DNA of 64,000 nucleotides from Lebetimonas natsushimae (lineage in GTDB: Bacteria > Campylobacterota > Campylobacteria > Campylobacterales > Nautiliaceae), in assembly GCF_002335445.1 (NCBI RefSeq), contig NZ_BDME01000002.1, positions 310,001-374,000 of the forward strand, given 5' to 3'. Of the stretch, positions 35,972 through 46,235 are shown piece by piece. Positions within the stretch are counted from its first letter, which is position 1, and every line of letters starts with the position of its first letter. Made by a program: the position numbers and the translations under genes. The notes below the pieces were generated by a model. That model had not been told where the DNA came from and did no database searches. It saw only the letters and a list, made by a program, of their open reading frames with translations.

Positions 35972-36754
35972 TTATTTAGGCCAAACTTCAGGAAGTCTGT
36001 TTGGTTTAGTACCGAACCATTTTATATACAATTTTTCATAAGTACCGTCTCTTACAGCATCTTGAATTGCAAAGTTAACCGCATCCCTAAAATTGGATTC
36101 GTTTTCTCTAACGCCCATACCGTAAGGTTCAAAAGTAAATGTACCGCCTACAACTTTAAATGCTCCATGAGAATTTTTTGCCTGAGTTACACACCAAGTA
36201 TAATCAGTTGAAACAGCATCAATTTTCCCTCTTTTAAGAGCCATTATTGCCTGTGGATATTCTTGGAAATATACTAATTTAACTTTTGGATTTACTTTTA
36301 ATAAGTTTTGTCCGCTTGTGGCACCTTGGATTACACCAACTTTTTTACCGCTTAAATCATGATAATTTTTAACGGTAGAATCTTTTCTAACTAAAATTGA
36401 CTGACCGTCAAAATAATAACTGATTGTAAAGTCAATTGGTAAATCTCTTTGAACTTTATGAGTCATACTTGCTGCCGCAATATCAACAGTACCGCTTTGA
36501 ACCATAGGGATTCTTGTTTTTGAAGTAACCTGAGTAAATACAGGTTTTACACCAAGTTTTTTGGCAATATATTTAACTAAATCAATATCAAAACCTACAA
36601 CCTGACCTTTTTCGTTTACAAATCCAAACGGAGGAAAATCATATTTTACCCCTGCCTTTAATACACCTCTTTTTTGCACATCCTGAAGAAGATCTGCATT
36701 TAAACCGCTGAAAAGAACTCCTAAAAGGATAAACAGTGCAAACAGTTTTTTCAT
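35972..36754 (-). CDS. Amino-acid ABC transporter substrate-binding protein (first)
   Basis: A 260-residue SBP_bac_3 protein with signal peptide 1-20 (SGLNAD). It shows LKAGVKYDFPPFGFVN, VGFDIDLVKYIAKKLG and KVGVIQGATSGQNL. This is the family of PEB1 of Campylobacter jejuni (Asp/Glu binding); the actual ligand here is not determined. It is the first gene of the minus-strand transport operon, with AGGAG before the ATG. Confidence 0.9.
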   Translation of the reverse strand: MKKLFALFILLGVLFSGLNADLLQDVQKRGVLKAGVKYDFPPFGFVNEKGQVVGFDIDLVKYIAKKLGVKPVFTQVTSKTRIPMVQSGTVDIAAASMTHKVQRDLPIDFTISYYFDGQSILVRKDSTVKNYHDLSGKKVGVIQGATSGQNLLKVNPKVKLVYFQEYPQAIMALKRGKIDAVSTDYTWCVTQAKNSHGAFKVVGGTFTFEPYGMGVRENESNFRDAVNFAIQDAVRDGTYEKLYIKWFGTKPNRLPEVWPK

Positions 36755-36854
36755 TTTTTACTCCTTTATTTTTTTTCAATTTCGATTATAACAAAAAAAT
36801 AATAAAATCAAATAGATTTTTTAAAGATATTTTAATAGAAAGAAAAAAGTAAAA

Positions 36855-37553
36855 TCAGTCCCTAAGAAGGGAAGTGATATATTCTATATTTAAGCTGGTT
36901 TGATGGGCATGGGCTAGAAGTGAAGAATTGAGTTTTATTTTTTCATTTTGCATATCAATAATTTTTTTTGCCATATCAGGTTCGTTTTGGGACTTTGCCG
37001 CTGATTTGGCAACTATATTTTGAGATAATGTGTCAACTTTGTTTGTCAATGTGTTTTGTGCCGCCCCAATATTTGAGAACGCTTCATTTAAAGATTTTTC
37101 AAAATTATCCATGTTATCAATATTAAAATCCGGCATAGAGGTATTTATATTAATATCATTAAACTGAAAATTTCCAAATACGTTTTTATTGTTATATGTT
37201 GTATTTTCAAGTGTTTTATTTATATTCTCGGCGTATTTTTGAATTTGGGAGTTAATTGCATTTAAATTATCATTGCTTAATGCGGCGTTATTTGACGCTA
37301 CCTGAAGTGTTTTTATATTATGTAAATTATCCCTTATTGAATTTAAGGCGCTATTTGCAATTTGGGTAAAACCTATTGCATCATTATAATTATTGATTTC
37401 CTGTAAATTTGTGTCAATATCATTTTGCAGTACATCATTTACAAACTGATTAACTAATTCCTCAGTTTTTGGATTTGCGATTTTGTCTATGTCTTTTTGG
37501 ATTTTTTGTAAATGGTTGTTTATGTGGTTTTGTGTGAGGTTTTGAACTTTCAT
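36855..37553 (-). CDS. Short flagellin-family protein (FlaC-like)
   Basis: A 232-residue protein with flagellin-like ends and no variable D2/D3 domains. The region NDAIGFTQIANSALNSI, then NNAALSNDNLNAINSQIQ and NTTYNNKNVFGNFQF, matches the pattern of short flagellin FlaC of Campylobacter (about 249 residues), as far as I remember it. There is no Sec signal, as expected for a flagellar export substrate. FlaC in Campylobacter is secreted rather than used as a major filament subunit. The promoter looks sigma-70-like rather than sigma-28 or sigma-54, so control may differ from that of ordinary flagellins. Confidence 0.72.
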   Translation of the reverse strand: MKVQNLTQNHINNHLQKIQKDIDKIANPKTEELVNQFVNDVLQNDIDTNLQEINNYNDAIGFTQIANSALNSIRDNLHNIKTLQVASNNAALSNDNLNAINSQIQKYAENINKTLENTTYNNKNVFGNFQFNDININTSMPDFNIDNMDNFEKSLNEAFSNIGAAQNTLTNKVDTLSQNIVAKSAAKSQNEPDMAKKIIDMQNEKIKLNSSLLAHAHQTSLNIEYITSLLRD

Positions 37554-37575
37554 TTTCCCCTCCTTTATTTGATAA

Positions 37576-37604
37576 ATTATATCATAATTTTGATAAAATG
37601 TTGA
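37576..37604 (-). promoter_or_regulatory. Sigma-70-type promoter of the short flagellin gene
   Basis: On the minus strand TCAACA (37604-37599), a 17-base spacer and TATAAT (37581-37576) precede the ATG at 37553 with AAAGGAGGGG. No sigma-28 or sigma-54 consensus is seen here. Confidence 0.5.
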
Positions 37605-37623
37605 ATAATTTTAAAGGATGGAA

Positions 37624-38385
37624 ATGATCCAGATCAGGCATTTAAGAAAAGTTTTTGGAAAAAAAGAGGTTTTAAAAGATATAAATTTGGATATTGTTGA
37701 TAAAAAAATAACATATATTTTAGGAATGTCGGGGCAGGGTAAATCAACTATTATAAAACATATAGTCGGACTTCTCAAACCTACAAGCGGGAATGTTTTA
37801 GTTGACGGTGTTGATGTTGCAAAAGCAGATATAAAAACTCTTTATGAAATTAGAAAAAAAGTGGGTTTTACCTTTCAGGAAGGTGCCCTTTTTGACAGTA
37901 TGACCATATTTGACAACGTTGCATTTCCACTCGTAGAGCATACAAACTTATCAAAAAAAGAGATAGAGAAAAAAGTTTTTGAAACACTTGAAATGGTGGG
38001 GCTCGAGGCAAAAAGGGTGGCATATCTTTATCCGCATGAATTAAGCGGAGGTATGAGAAAAAGGGCTGCAACCGCCAGGTCTATTATAATGACACCCAAA
38101 TACATTCTTTATGATGAACCTACAAGCGGGCTTGACCCGATTATCAGTGATAAAATTACAAGAATGATAATGCAATTAAATAAAAATTACAATATGACAA
38201 GCGTTGTAATTTCCCATGATTTGAAAGAAACATTTAAAAGTGCTGATTTCGTTGCATTACTTTTTAACGGGAAAATCATTGAGTATGGAGATGTTGAAAG
38301 CTTTAAAAATTCCCAAAATCCCATAGTCAGGGCATTTATTGAAGGAAACGCAGAAAAATATGAAAAATTAGCTGATGGTATATAA
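37624..38385 (+). CDS. MlaF-like ABC transporter ATP-binding protein
   Basis: An ABC ATPase of about 253 residues. Walker A is LGMSGQGKST, the signature is LSGGMRKRAA (the GGMxKR form characteristic of MlaF/Ttg2A lipid transporters), and Walker B is YILYDEPTSGLDP. ATG 37624 is preferred to 37618 because AAAGGA at 37613-37618 would overlap the earlier start. No MlaE-type permease or MCE-domain gene is adjacent; instead a periplasmic adaptor-like gene follows after 8 bases. The role could be lipid transport with distantly encoded partners. Confidence 0.8.
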   Translation: MIQIRHLRKVFGKKEVLKDINLDIVDKKITYILGMSGQGKSTIIKHIVGLLKPTSGNVLVDGVDVAKADIKTLYEIRKKVGFTFQEGALFDSMTIFDNVAFPLVEHTNLSKKEIEKKVFETLEMVGLEAKRVAYLYPHELSGGMRKRAATARSIIMTPKYILYDEPTSGLDPIISDKITRMIMQLNKNYNMTSVVISHDLKETFKSADFVALLFNGKIIEYGDVESFKNSQNPIVRAFIEGNAEKYEKLADGI

Positions 38386-38393
38386 GGAGAAAA

Positions 38394-39131
38394 ATGAAAA
38401 AGATAATAATTTTTATATCCGCTTTACTTTTTGCATATGATGCGAAAGTTGTTCCGTTTGATGAATATGATGTAAAAGCAGCGGTAAGCGGTAAAGTAAT
38501 ATATGCAAATAAAAATTTAGAAGCTAAAACTTTAAAAAATAGAACCATTGTAAAATTAGATGATTATCAGGAAAAAGCGGATATTAATAATACTATAACT
38601 CAAATTGATTTTTTAAAACAGGAAATTTTAAATCAGGAAAAAACAGTTAAAAGAAAAAAAGAGACATATTTAAAATATAAAAATTTAAAAACAAAATCAC
38701 AAATTGAAAAAGATTTGAAATTTTATGATTATATGAATTCTTACAATCAGCTTTTGAATTTAAAACAGCAGTTATCTAATTCAATAAGCAGTTTAAAAAA
38801 ATTAAAAGATATTGTAAATAAAAAAAATATAAAAATAAGCGGATATCTTTATAAGATTTATATTAACAAAGGTGATTATGCAACTCCCGGAAGACTGATT
38901 GCCAAAGTTTATGATGTTTCAAAACAGAAACTTTATGTTTATGTACCGATTGATAAAATTGAAACTATCAAGAATAAAAAAATATATATTAACAATAAAC
39001 TAAGTAATTTTAAAATATCAAAAATTTGGAAAATTTCCGATGAACAATATATTACAAGTTACAAAGTGGAATTGACTGGAAACGGTTTGAAATTTGGAGA
39101 TATTGTAGATGTAGAATTTAAAAAAGAGTAG
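38394..39131 (+). CDS. HlyD/MFP-like periplasmic adaptor protein
   Basis: A 245-residue exported protein (signal about 1-15). A beta-type segment AAVSGKVIYANKNLEA resembles the lipoyl half-domain of membrane fusion proteins. A long coiled coil (about residues 60-145, Lys/Gln/Leu-rich) follows, then the second half-motif GYLYKIYINKGDYATPGRLI and a beta-barrel ending. It is short for an MFP. It lies 8 bases after the MlaF-like gene in the same direction, so the ATPase and adaptor may work together. Its last 14 bases overlap the convergent gene. Confidence 0.65.
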   Translation: MKKIIIFISALLFAYDAKVVPFDEYDVKAAVSGKVIYANKNLEAKTLKNRTIVKLDDYQEKADINNTITQIDFLKQEILNQEKTVKRKKETYLKYKNLKTKSQIEKDLKFYDYMNSYNQLLNLKQQLSNSISSLKKLKDIVNKKNIKISGYLYKIYINKGDYATPGRLIAKVYDVSKQKLYVYVPIDKIETIKNKKIYINNKLSNFKISKIWKISDEQYITSYKVELTGNGLKFGDIVDVEFKKE

Positions 39132-39342
39132 GGGAAGAATAATTATAAGAATCAGAGTTTTTTTGATTGATTAATTCTCCAATTTCATCAATGTCGATAA
39201 AATCGGGGTATTCAATTTCTATTCCCCATTCGTTATAAAAAATAGCTTTATCTCCCCTGATTTCCTCAAATTCAATAATATCCCCGTTTTCAAGTTTTAT
39301 AAGTGAGCCTTTTTTAAGTTCATAAACTTTTCTCAATTCCAT
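39118..39342 (-). CDS. Small acidic uncharacterised protein next to dapE
   Basis: A 74-residue protein without signal or membrane segments. It looks like a small beta-barrel ([20 protein letters not shown], then [15 protein letters not shown]). Its start overlaps the end of dapE by 10 bases, and its end overlaps the convergent adaptor gene by 14 bases. Overlap with dapE supports translational coupling and thus a real gene. No family recognised. Confidence 0.55.
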   Translation of the reverse strand: MELRKVYELKKGSLIKLENGDIIEFEEIRGDKAIFYNEWGIEIEYPDFIDIDEIGELINQKNSDSYNYSSPTLF

Positions 39343-40430
39343 TCCTTGATTACATTTTCAAAAACTTGAGAAAGTTTAATAACCTCATCTTTGCTTGTTC
39401 TTTCATTTGGAGCGTGAATTGTATCGTTTTTAACTCCAAATTCTACCACCTTCACCCCGTATTCCGCAAAAAATCTGGCATCGCTTGTGCCTCCTGCTGT
39501 GGAATGTTTTGGAATTAGGCCGGTTATTTTTTGAATGGATTTATCTAAATTTTTAACTACTTTTGTATTTGGGGATGTGATAAAAGGTTTTGCACTCTGT
39601 TTGAGTTCGAGTGTATAATTCATATCTTTAAAATATTTATGAATAAATTTTTCTATGTCTTCTTTTGTTGTGTGGGTGTTGTTTCTTACATTAAACATCA
39701 TTTTAAGCTCACCCGGCGTTACATTCGTAACCTCCATACCGGCGCGGATATCAGTCACCACAAATTTGCTCGGCGCAAAATATTCATCGCCGCTGTCTAA
39801 ATCAACCCCTGCAATTTTATGAAGAACCTGGGCAACTTTATGAATCGGATTGATGGATTTTTCTGGATATGCGGCATGTCCTTGAAGTCCAATTTTTTTA
39901 AGTACTCCGTTTATACTTCCACGCCTTCCTATTTTTATGGTATCACCGAATTCTTTTTCACATGTTGGTTCTGCCACTATTGCAAAATCTGGCAGCATAT
40001 TTTTTTCTTTTAAAATTTCAAGCATATATTTGGTTCCATATATTGCATCACCTTCTTCATCGCTTGTGATAAGCGTACTAAGGGTTCCGTTGAAATTTTT
40101 GGCATTTTTAAGGGCATATAAAAATGCAGCAACACCGCTTTTCATATCCTGAGCGCCTCTTGCATAAATAAACCCGTCTTTTTCAGTGGGGGTAAACGGG
40201 TCTGTTTTCCAGCCGTCCCCTGGTGGGACAACATCTATATGACCAGCAAAACATAAATGATCTCCATCTGCGAACTTTTTATATAAAAAAAGATTTTTAA
40301 CCCCTTCTTTTTCAATTTCTATTACTTTAAAATCATTTAAATAATTTTTTATAAATTCCATAGCCCCATCATCATTAGGTGTTATGGATTTAAAACTGAG
40401 CAGTTTTTTAAAAAGATTTATTAAATCCAC
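39333..40430 (-). CDS. dapE: DapE, succinyl-diaminopimelate desuccinylase
   Basis: A 365-residue M20-family zinc enzyme of lysine/diaminopimelate biosynthesis that hydrolyses N-succinyl-LL-DAP. Metal-site motifs are [32 protein letters not shown] and [11 protein letters not shown], and HAPNERTS lies near the C-terminus. [20 protein letters not shown] marks the dimerisation domain. The length and motif wording fit DapE rather than ArgE. Confidence 0.92.
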   Translation of the reverse strand: MDLINLFKKLLSFKSITPNDDGAMEFIKNYLNDFKVIEIEKEGVKNLFLYKKFADGDHLCFAGHIDVVPPGDGWKTDPFTPTEKDGFIYARGAQDMKSGVAAFLYALKNAKNFNGTLSTLITSDEEGDAIYGTKYMLEILKEKNMLPDFAIVAEPTCEKEFGDTIKIGRRGSINGVLKKIGLQGHAAYPEKSINPIHKVAQVLHKIAGVDLDSGDEYFAPSKFVVTDIRAGMEVTNVTPGELKMMFNVRNNTHTTKEDIEKFIHKYFKDMNYTLELKQSAKPFITSPNTKVVKNLDKSIQKITGLIPKHSTAGGTSDARFFAEYGVKVVEFGVKNDTIHAPNERTSKDEVIKLSQVFENVIKEWN

Positions 40431-40537
40431 ATTTTTCCTTTTTGTTTTAATAATAGCAAATTTTAGATAAAAATAAAACTAAATTATTTTAATAAAGGAT
40501 TTTTAGTAAAATAATTTATAAAAGTTTAAAAAAATGT

Positions 40538-40543
40538 TATAAT
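40538..40543 (+). promoter_or_regulatory. -10 element upstream of the M20 amidohydrolase gene
   Basis: Consensus TATAAT, preceded by TGT (TGTTATAAT, an off-by-one extended -10), lies 33 bases before the ATG at 40576 with AAAAGGAG. The -35 region (TTTATA) is poor. Confidence 0.4.
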
Positions 40544-40575
40544 ATATTAATAGAATATTAAAAAAGGAGCTCCTC

Positions 40576-41751
40576 ATGCAGTCTGTTTTAAATGAAATTG
40601 ATTCCTTAAAAGACAAGATTATTGAAATAAGACGTCATATTCATATGTATCCGGATCTTTCACATGAAGAAAAACCGACCAGAGATTATGTGAAAAATAT
40701 TTTAGAAAAAGAGGGTATTAAATGCAAAACTTTTAAAAATCATTATGGAATGGTATGTGATATTGTAGTAGATGAAAACAAACCTTTTTTGGCATTTAGG
40801 GCAGATATGGACGCACTTCCTATACAAGAAGAAAATGATGTAGAGTATAAATCAAGAAAAAAAGGGATTATGCATGCCTGCGGACATGATGCGCATACTG
40901 CGATTTTAACAGGGCTTTTAATTGCTTTAAATAGACACAAAGATAAACTTGCGGTAAATATTAGAGGGATTTTCCAACACAGCGAAGAAGATACAGAAGG
41001 TGGAAGTGAAGATTTAATAAAAGACGGAGCACTGGAAAATGTAGTGGCTATTTTTGGACTTCATATGTATCCGTATTTAAATATAGGTGAGATTGGATAT
41101 AAATTCGGAGAAATGATGGCAAGTGCGGATACGTTTGAGATAGAAATTTTTGGGAAAAGTTCTCACGGTGCAAGACCTCATGAAGGGGTTGATGCTCTTT
41201 TAACGGGTGCTCTTGTAATTAATTCAATAAATCATATCATCTCAAGAAGAATAGATCCGCTTCACCCTGCTGTTATTACAATGGGAACGGTTGAGGGAGG
41301 TAAAGCCCCTAATGTAATATGTGATCATGTGAAAATGACAGGAACTGTAAGAACACTTAATGATAAAGTCAGAAAAAGAATTAAAGAAATGATGGAAGAT
41401 GCAATGAAAGGGATTTGTCATACAATGGGGGCTGAATATAAATTTCATTATTTTTTTGGGAATCCAGAGCTTGTAAATGACGATGAAATGTTAAAGCTTG
41501 TTATAAAATCTGCAAAAGAAGTGGGAGCAAAACCCGTTGATTTAAAACTTCCCGTAATGGGCGGAGAAGATTTTGCAAATTATTTAAAACTGGTAAAGGG
41601 GGCATTTTTCAGACTTGGCAGCTGTAACAGAAAAAAAGAAATAGGCTGCATTGCCCAACATAATCCAAAATTTGATATAGATGAAAATTCATTGGTAATA
41701 GGAGCAAAAGTTATGGCAAATTTAGTTAAAGAGTTTAAAAATGAGGGTTAG
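40576..41751 (+). CDS. M20D-type amidohydrolase (HipO/AmhX/aminoacylase-like)
   Basis: A 391-residue zinc peptidase-family protein. Motifs are IRRHIHMYPDLSHEE (start), FRADMDALPIQEE, MHACGHDAHTAIL, HSEEDTEGGSEDLI, FGKSSHGARPHEGVDAL and MGGEDFANYL. This is the family of hippurate hydrolase, N-acyl-amino-acid amidohydrolases and IAA-amino-acid hydrolases. The natural substrate is unknown. The GNAT gene starts inside its last codons (overlap 41741-41751), hinting at opposing acylation and deacylation chemistry. Confidence 0.88.
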   Translation: MQSVLNEIDSLKDKIIEIRRHIHMYPDLSHEEKPTRDYVKNILEKEGIKCKTFKNHYGMVCDIVVDENKPFLAFRADMDALPIQEENDVEYKSRKKGIMHACGHDAHTAILTGLLIALNRHKDKLAVNIRGIFQHSEEDTEGGSEDLIKDGALENVVAIFGLHMYPYLNIGEIGYKFGEMMASADTFEIEIFGKSSHGARPHEGVDALLTGALVINSINHIISRRIDPLHPAVITMGTVEGGKAPNVICDHVKMTGTVRTLNDKVRKRIKEMMEDAMKGICHTMGAEYKFHYFFGNPELVNDDEMLKLVIKSAKEVGAKPVDLKLPVMGGEDFANYLKLVKGAFFRLGSCNRKKEIGCIAQHNPKFDIDENSLVIGAKVMANLVKEFKNEG

Positions 41752-42763
41752 TAATATTTTTTCTCCTTTAATAGTTAAAAAGGAGAAATTTAAAGTAAAT
41801 GTAAGGGATTTTAAAGAGAGTGATGCTACAGGTATTATAAATTTGATAGAAGCAAATTACGGGGATACATATTACAGAAAGGATTTTTATAATCCAAACA
41901 TGTGGATAAAAGCAAACAGGGAAAAAAAGATAGTGCCAATAATTGCTGAATATGAAGGAAAAATTGTAGGTCAGTTTTCTTTGATTATCAATGATAAATA
42001 TAATGCGGAAATTGGTATAGCGGTGGTTCACCCGGATTTCAAAGGAAGAGGGATAATGAATCAAATGTTTGATTATCTTATAGAAAAAGCCAAGAATTTA
42101 GGATTATATGCTATATATGGTGAAGCCATAATGTTTCATCCGTTTTCGCAAAAAGCGAATCTAACTCACGGAATGGTGGAAACTGCACTGCAATTGGGGG
42201 AAGTAGCCCACTGGATAAATCAGAAAGATATAAAGTTTGAAAAAAGAAGCGGTGTTTTGATTTCTTATCTTGTTTTTAAGAAGGAAAAGAAAAATTATCA
42301 TATACCAGAAATTTATAAAAAAATAATTTTAGACAGGGTTAAAAAATTAAAAATTCCTTTAACAAATACCAAGATAAAAAGAATAAAACCAAAGCTGGAA
42401 TTGGTATTAAAAAATACTTTAAAAATTGCAATAATAAGAAGCGACAGTAAAATAAAAAATTTTAAAAACAGGTTTAATATGCTTTTTTCAAAAGCAAAAA
42501 TCAAAGCAGATATGATATATCTTGATATTAATCTTGAATCCCATTATGCACCGGAATTGGTAGAATTTGCAAATAAAAAAGGATTTTTTTACAGCGGACT
42601 TTTATTATACAGATATGACGGAATGGATTATCTGAGGCTTCAGTTTGAAAACAGGCATAAAATAGAAGAGAGATTAAATGTCTGTTTTAGCGATTACTGC
42701 AAAAAACTTACAAAAATTATCCTAAAAGACAAAAAAAGGGTATTAAGAAAAAATTATGACTGA
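41741..42763 (+). CDS. GNAT acetyltransferase with extra C-terminal domain
   Basis: A 340-residue protein. Residues about 18-130 form a GNAT domain, with the acetyl-CoA-binding segment VVHPDFKGRGIMNQMFDYL. The remaining roughly 180 residues are unusual: a basic stretch, then MIYLDINLESHYAPELVEFA, FYSGLLLYRYDGMDYLRLQFE and a basic end. I do not recognise this second domain confidently; it could be a second, degenerate GNAT-like fold. It overlaps the M20 amidohydrolase gene by 11 bases. The 139 bases after it contain no gene. Confidence 0.75.
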   Translation: MRVSNIFSPLIVKKEKFKVNVRDFKESDATGIINLIEANYGDTYYRKDFYNPNMWIKANREKKIVPIIAEYEGKIVGQFSLIINDKYNAEIGIAVVHPDFKGRGIMNQMFDYLIEKAKNLGLYAIYGEAIMFHPFSQKANLTHGMVETALQLGEVAHWINQKDIKFEKRSGVLISYLVFKKEKKNYHIPEIYKKIILDRVKKLKIPLTNTKIKRIKPKLELVLKNTLKIAIIRSDSKIKNFKNRFNMLFSKAKIKADMIYLDINLESHYAPELVEFANKKGFFYSGLLLYRYDGMDYLRLQFENRHKIEERLNVCFSDYCKKLTKIILKDKKRVLRKNYD

Positions 42764-42902
42764 AATTTAGATAAAAGTATTGCCAAAGCCGAAGCTGCGA
42801 TACAGTTGAAAAAAAAGAAGCTAAATGTAAAAAATCCTCTTAAAACCTAAATTATTATAAAAATTTGAAATTTGTAAGATTCAAAAAATTTTCGACATAC
42901 AA
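42764..42902. other. Intergenic stretch with possible coding remnant
   Basis: About 140 bases between convergent genes. A short open frame (about 42773-42850) could read DKSIAKAEAAIQLKKKKLNV but has no credible start or ribosome-binding site. It may be a decayed gene end or chance. No clear terminator is visible. Confidence 0.25.
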
Positions 42903-43442
42903 TTATTTTATAAAATTATTAATTAGACTGAGATAATCATATAAATTTTCAAACCGGTGATTGCCGCCGTATTCAACTATTACTTTTGCATTTGGTTTAT
43001 TTTTAAATTTTTTAAGGGTTTTTTTATAATTCAATATTTCATCCTTGCTTTGAAGCAAGACCAAATATTTTGCTCTTTTTGGTTTTGTTTTGAAATTTTT
43101 CAGTTCTTTTAAATACTCTTTTTGCCAGTAAAAAGGTTTTTTATCACAAAATCTGAATTGAAGTCCAGTGTATTGTTTTAATGTTTTATATGGTTTTAGC
43201 GAAGGGTTGATTAAGATGGCTTTTAAAAAATATCTCTCAGCTAAATAAATGGCATAATATCCTCCAAGGGAACTGCCTATTACAATATCATCTGGTTTTA
43301 TTACTGCATCAAGTGTGTTTATAGCATCTTTTGGGGATGGGGGAAGGTCTGGAGCTAAAATGGGAATATAGAGATTTTTTAATATATTATATTTGTTACC
43401 TTTTCCACAGCTTCCAAACCCGTGAATATAGATAAGTCTCAT
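42903..43442 (-). CDS. YqiA/UPF0227-like alpha/beta-hydrolase esterase
   Basis: A 179-residue protein with the YqiA layout: MRLIYIHGFGSCGKGNK at the N-terminus, nucleophile Ser in VIGSSLGGYYAIYLAE, and catalytic His in EYGGNHRFENL near the C-terminus. It is a small single-domain alpha/beta hydrolase; YqiA homologues hydrolyse acyl-CoA or short esters in vitro. The start overlaps the stop of the lipoprotein gene by 4 bases. Confidence 0.85.
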   Translation of the reverse strand: MRLIYIHGFGSCGKGNKYNILKNLYIPILAPDLPPSPKDAINTLDAVIKPDDIVIGSSLGGYYAIYLAERYFLKAILINPSLKPYKTLKQYTGLQFRFCDKKPFYWQKEYLKELKNFKTKPKRAKYLVLLQSKDEILNYKKTLKKFKNKPNAKVIVEYGGNHRFENLYDYLSLINNFIK

Positions 43443-43774
43443 TTTAAAGGATTTTCATAAAAAATATATGTTTCATAATTTGTAACTTCAAAATATACTT
43501 TTTTTTCGTCTTTATCCACTTTATAATTAAAGTTTTTATCTATATACCCGTATCCGTATCTGTAAGGTCTTGGTTTGTTATCATCAGTCCCGTGTGCAGT
43601 TGTCAGTTTATCAACTTTTAAAAATCTCATCACAAGTTTTCCGCCGGAATATATATCCACAACCCCGTTTACCCCTGTGATGTTTTGAAGTGAATGTCCT
43701 ATTTTGTTTTGCTGTTCCTGAGTGCAGCCTGTAATGATAAACAGTGCTATAATAAAAGCAGTTATTTTTTTCAT
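43439..43774 (-). CDS. Small putative lipoprotein
   Basis: A 111-residue protein with a lipoprotein-type signal (MKKITAFIIALFIITGC, Cys at residue 17). The mature part includes VVDIYSGGKLVMRFLKVDKL and a Tyr-rich segment (YRYGYGYIDKNFNYKV), with beta-strand character. No family recognised. It is co-transcribed with the YqiA-like esterase. Confidence 0.7.
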   Translation of the reverse strand: MKKITAFIIALFIITGCTQEQQNKIGHSLQNITGVNGVVDIYSGGKLVMRFLKVDKLTTAHGTDDNKPRPYRYGYGYIDKNFNYKVDKDEKKVYFEVTNYETYIFYENPLK

Positions 43775-43802
43775 ATAAATCCTTTTTAAAAATTATATCA
43801 TA

Positions 43803-43839
43803 TTTCAAGTTTAGTTAAATAGACTAAAGAAACTTGAAA
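43803..43839. repeat. 10-bp inverted repeat in the divergent lipoprotein/ligA region
   Basis: TTTCAAGTTT (43803-43812) and AAACTTGAAA (43830-43839) are perfect inverted arms 17 bases apart. The right arm contains the ligA -35 hexamer (TTGAAA, 43834-43839). It could be an operator for a dimeric regulator. Confidence 0.45.
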
Positions 43840-43862
43840 AATAAAATAAATTTTGCTATAAT
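43834..43862 (+). promoter_or_regulatory. Sigma-70 promoter of ligA
   Basis: TTGAAA (43834-43839), a 17-base spacer and consensus TATAAT (43857-43862). A second TATAAT lies at 43885-43890, 19 bases before the ATG at 43910. The first is the better-matched full promoter. Confidence 0.6.
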
Positions 43863-43864
43863 GA

Positions 43865-46235
<2,371 letters not shown>

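Noticed and set aside
42764-42902. Possible small peptide or RNA gene in the gap
   Set aside because: No start codon with a ribosome-binding site and no hairpin; kept only as a note.
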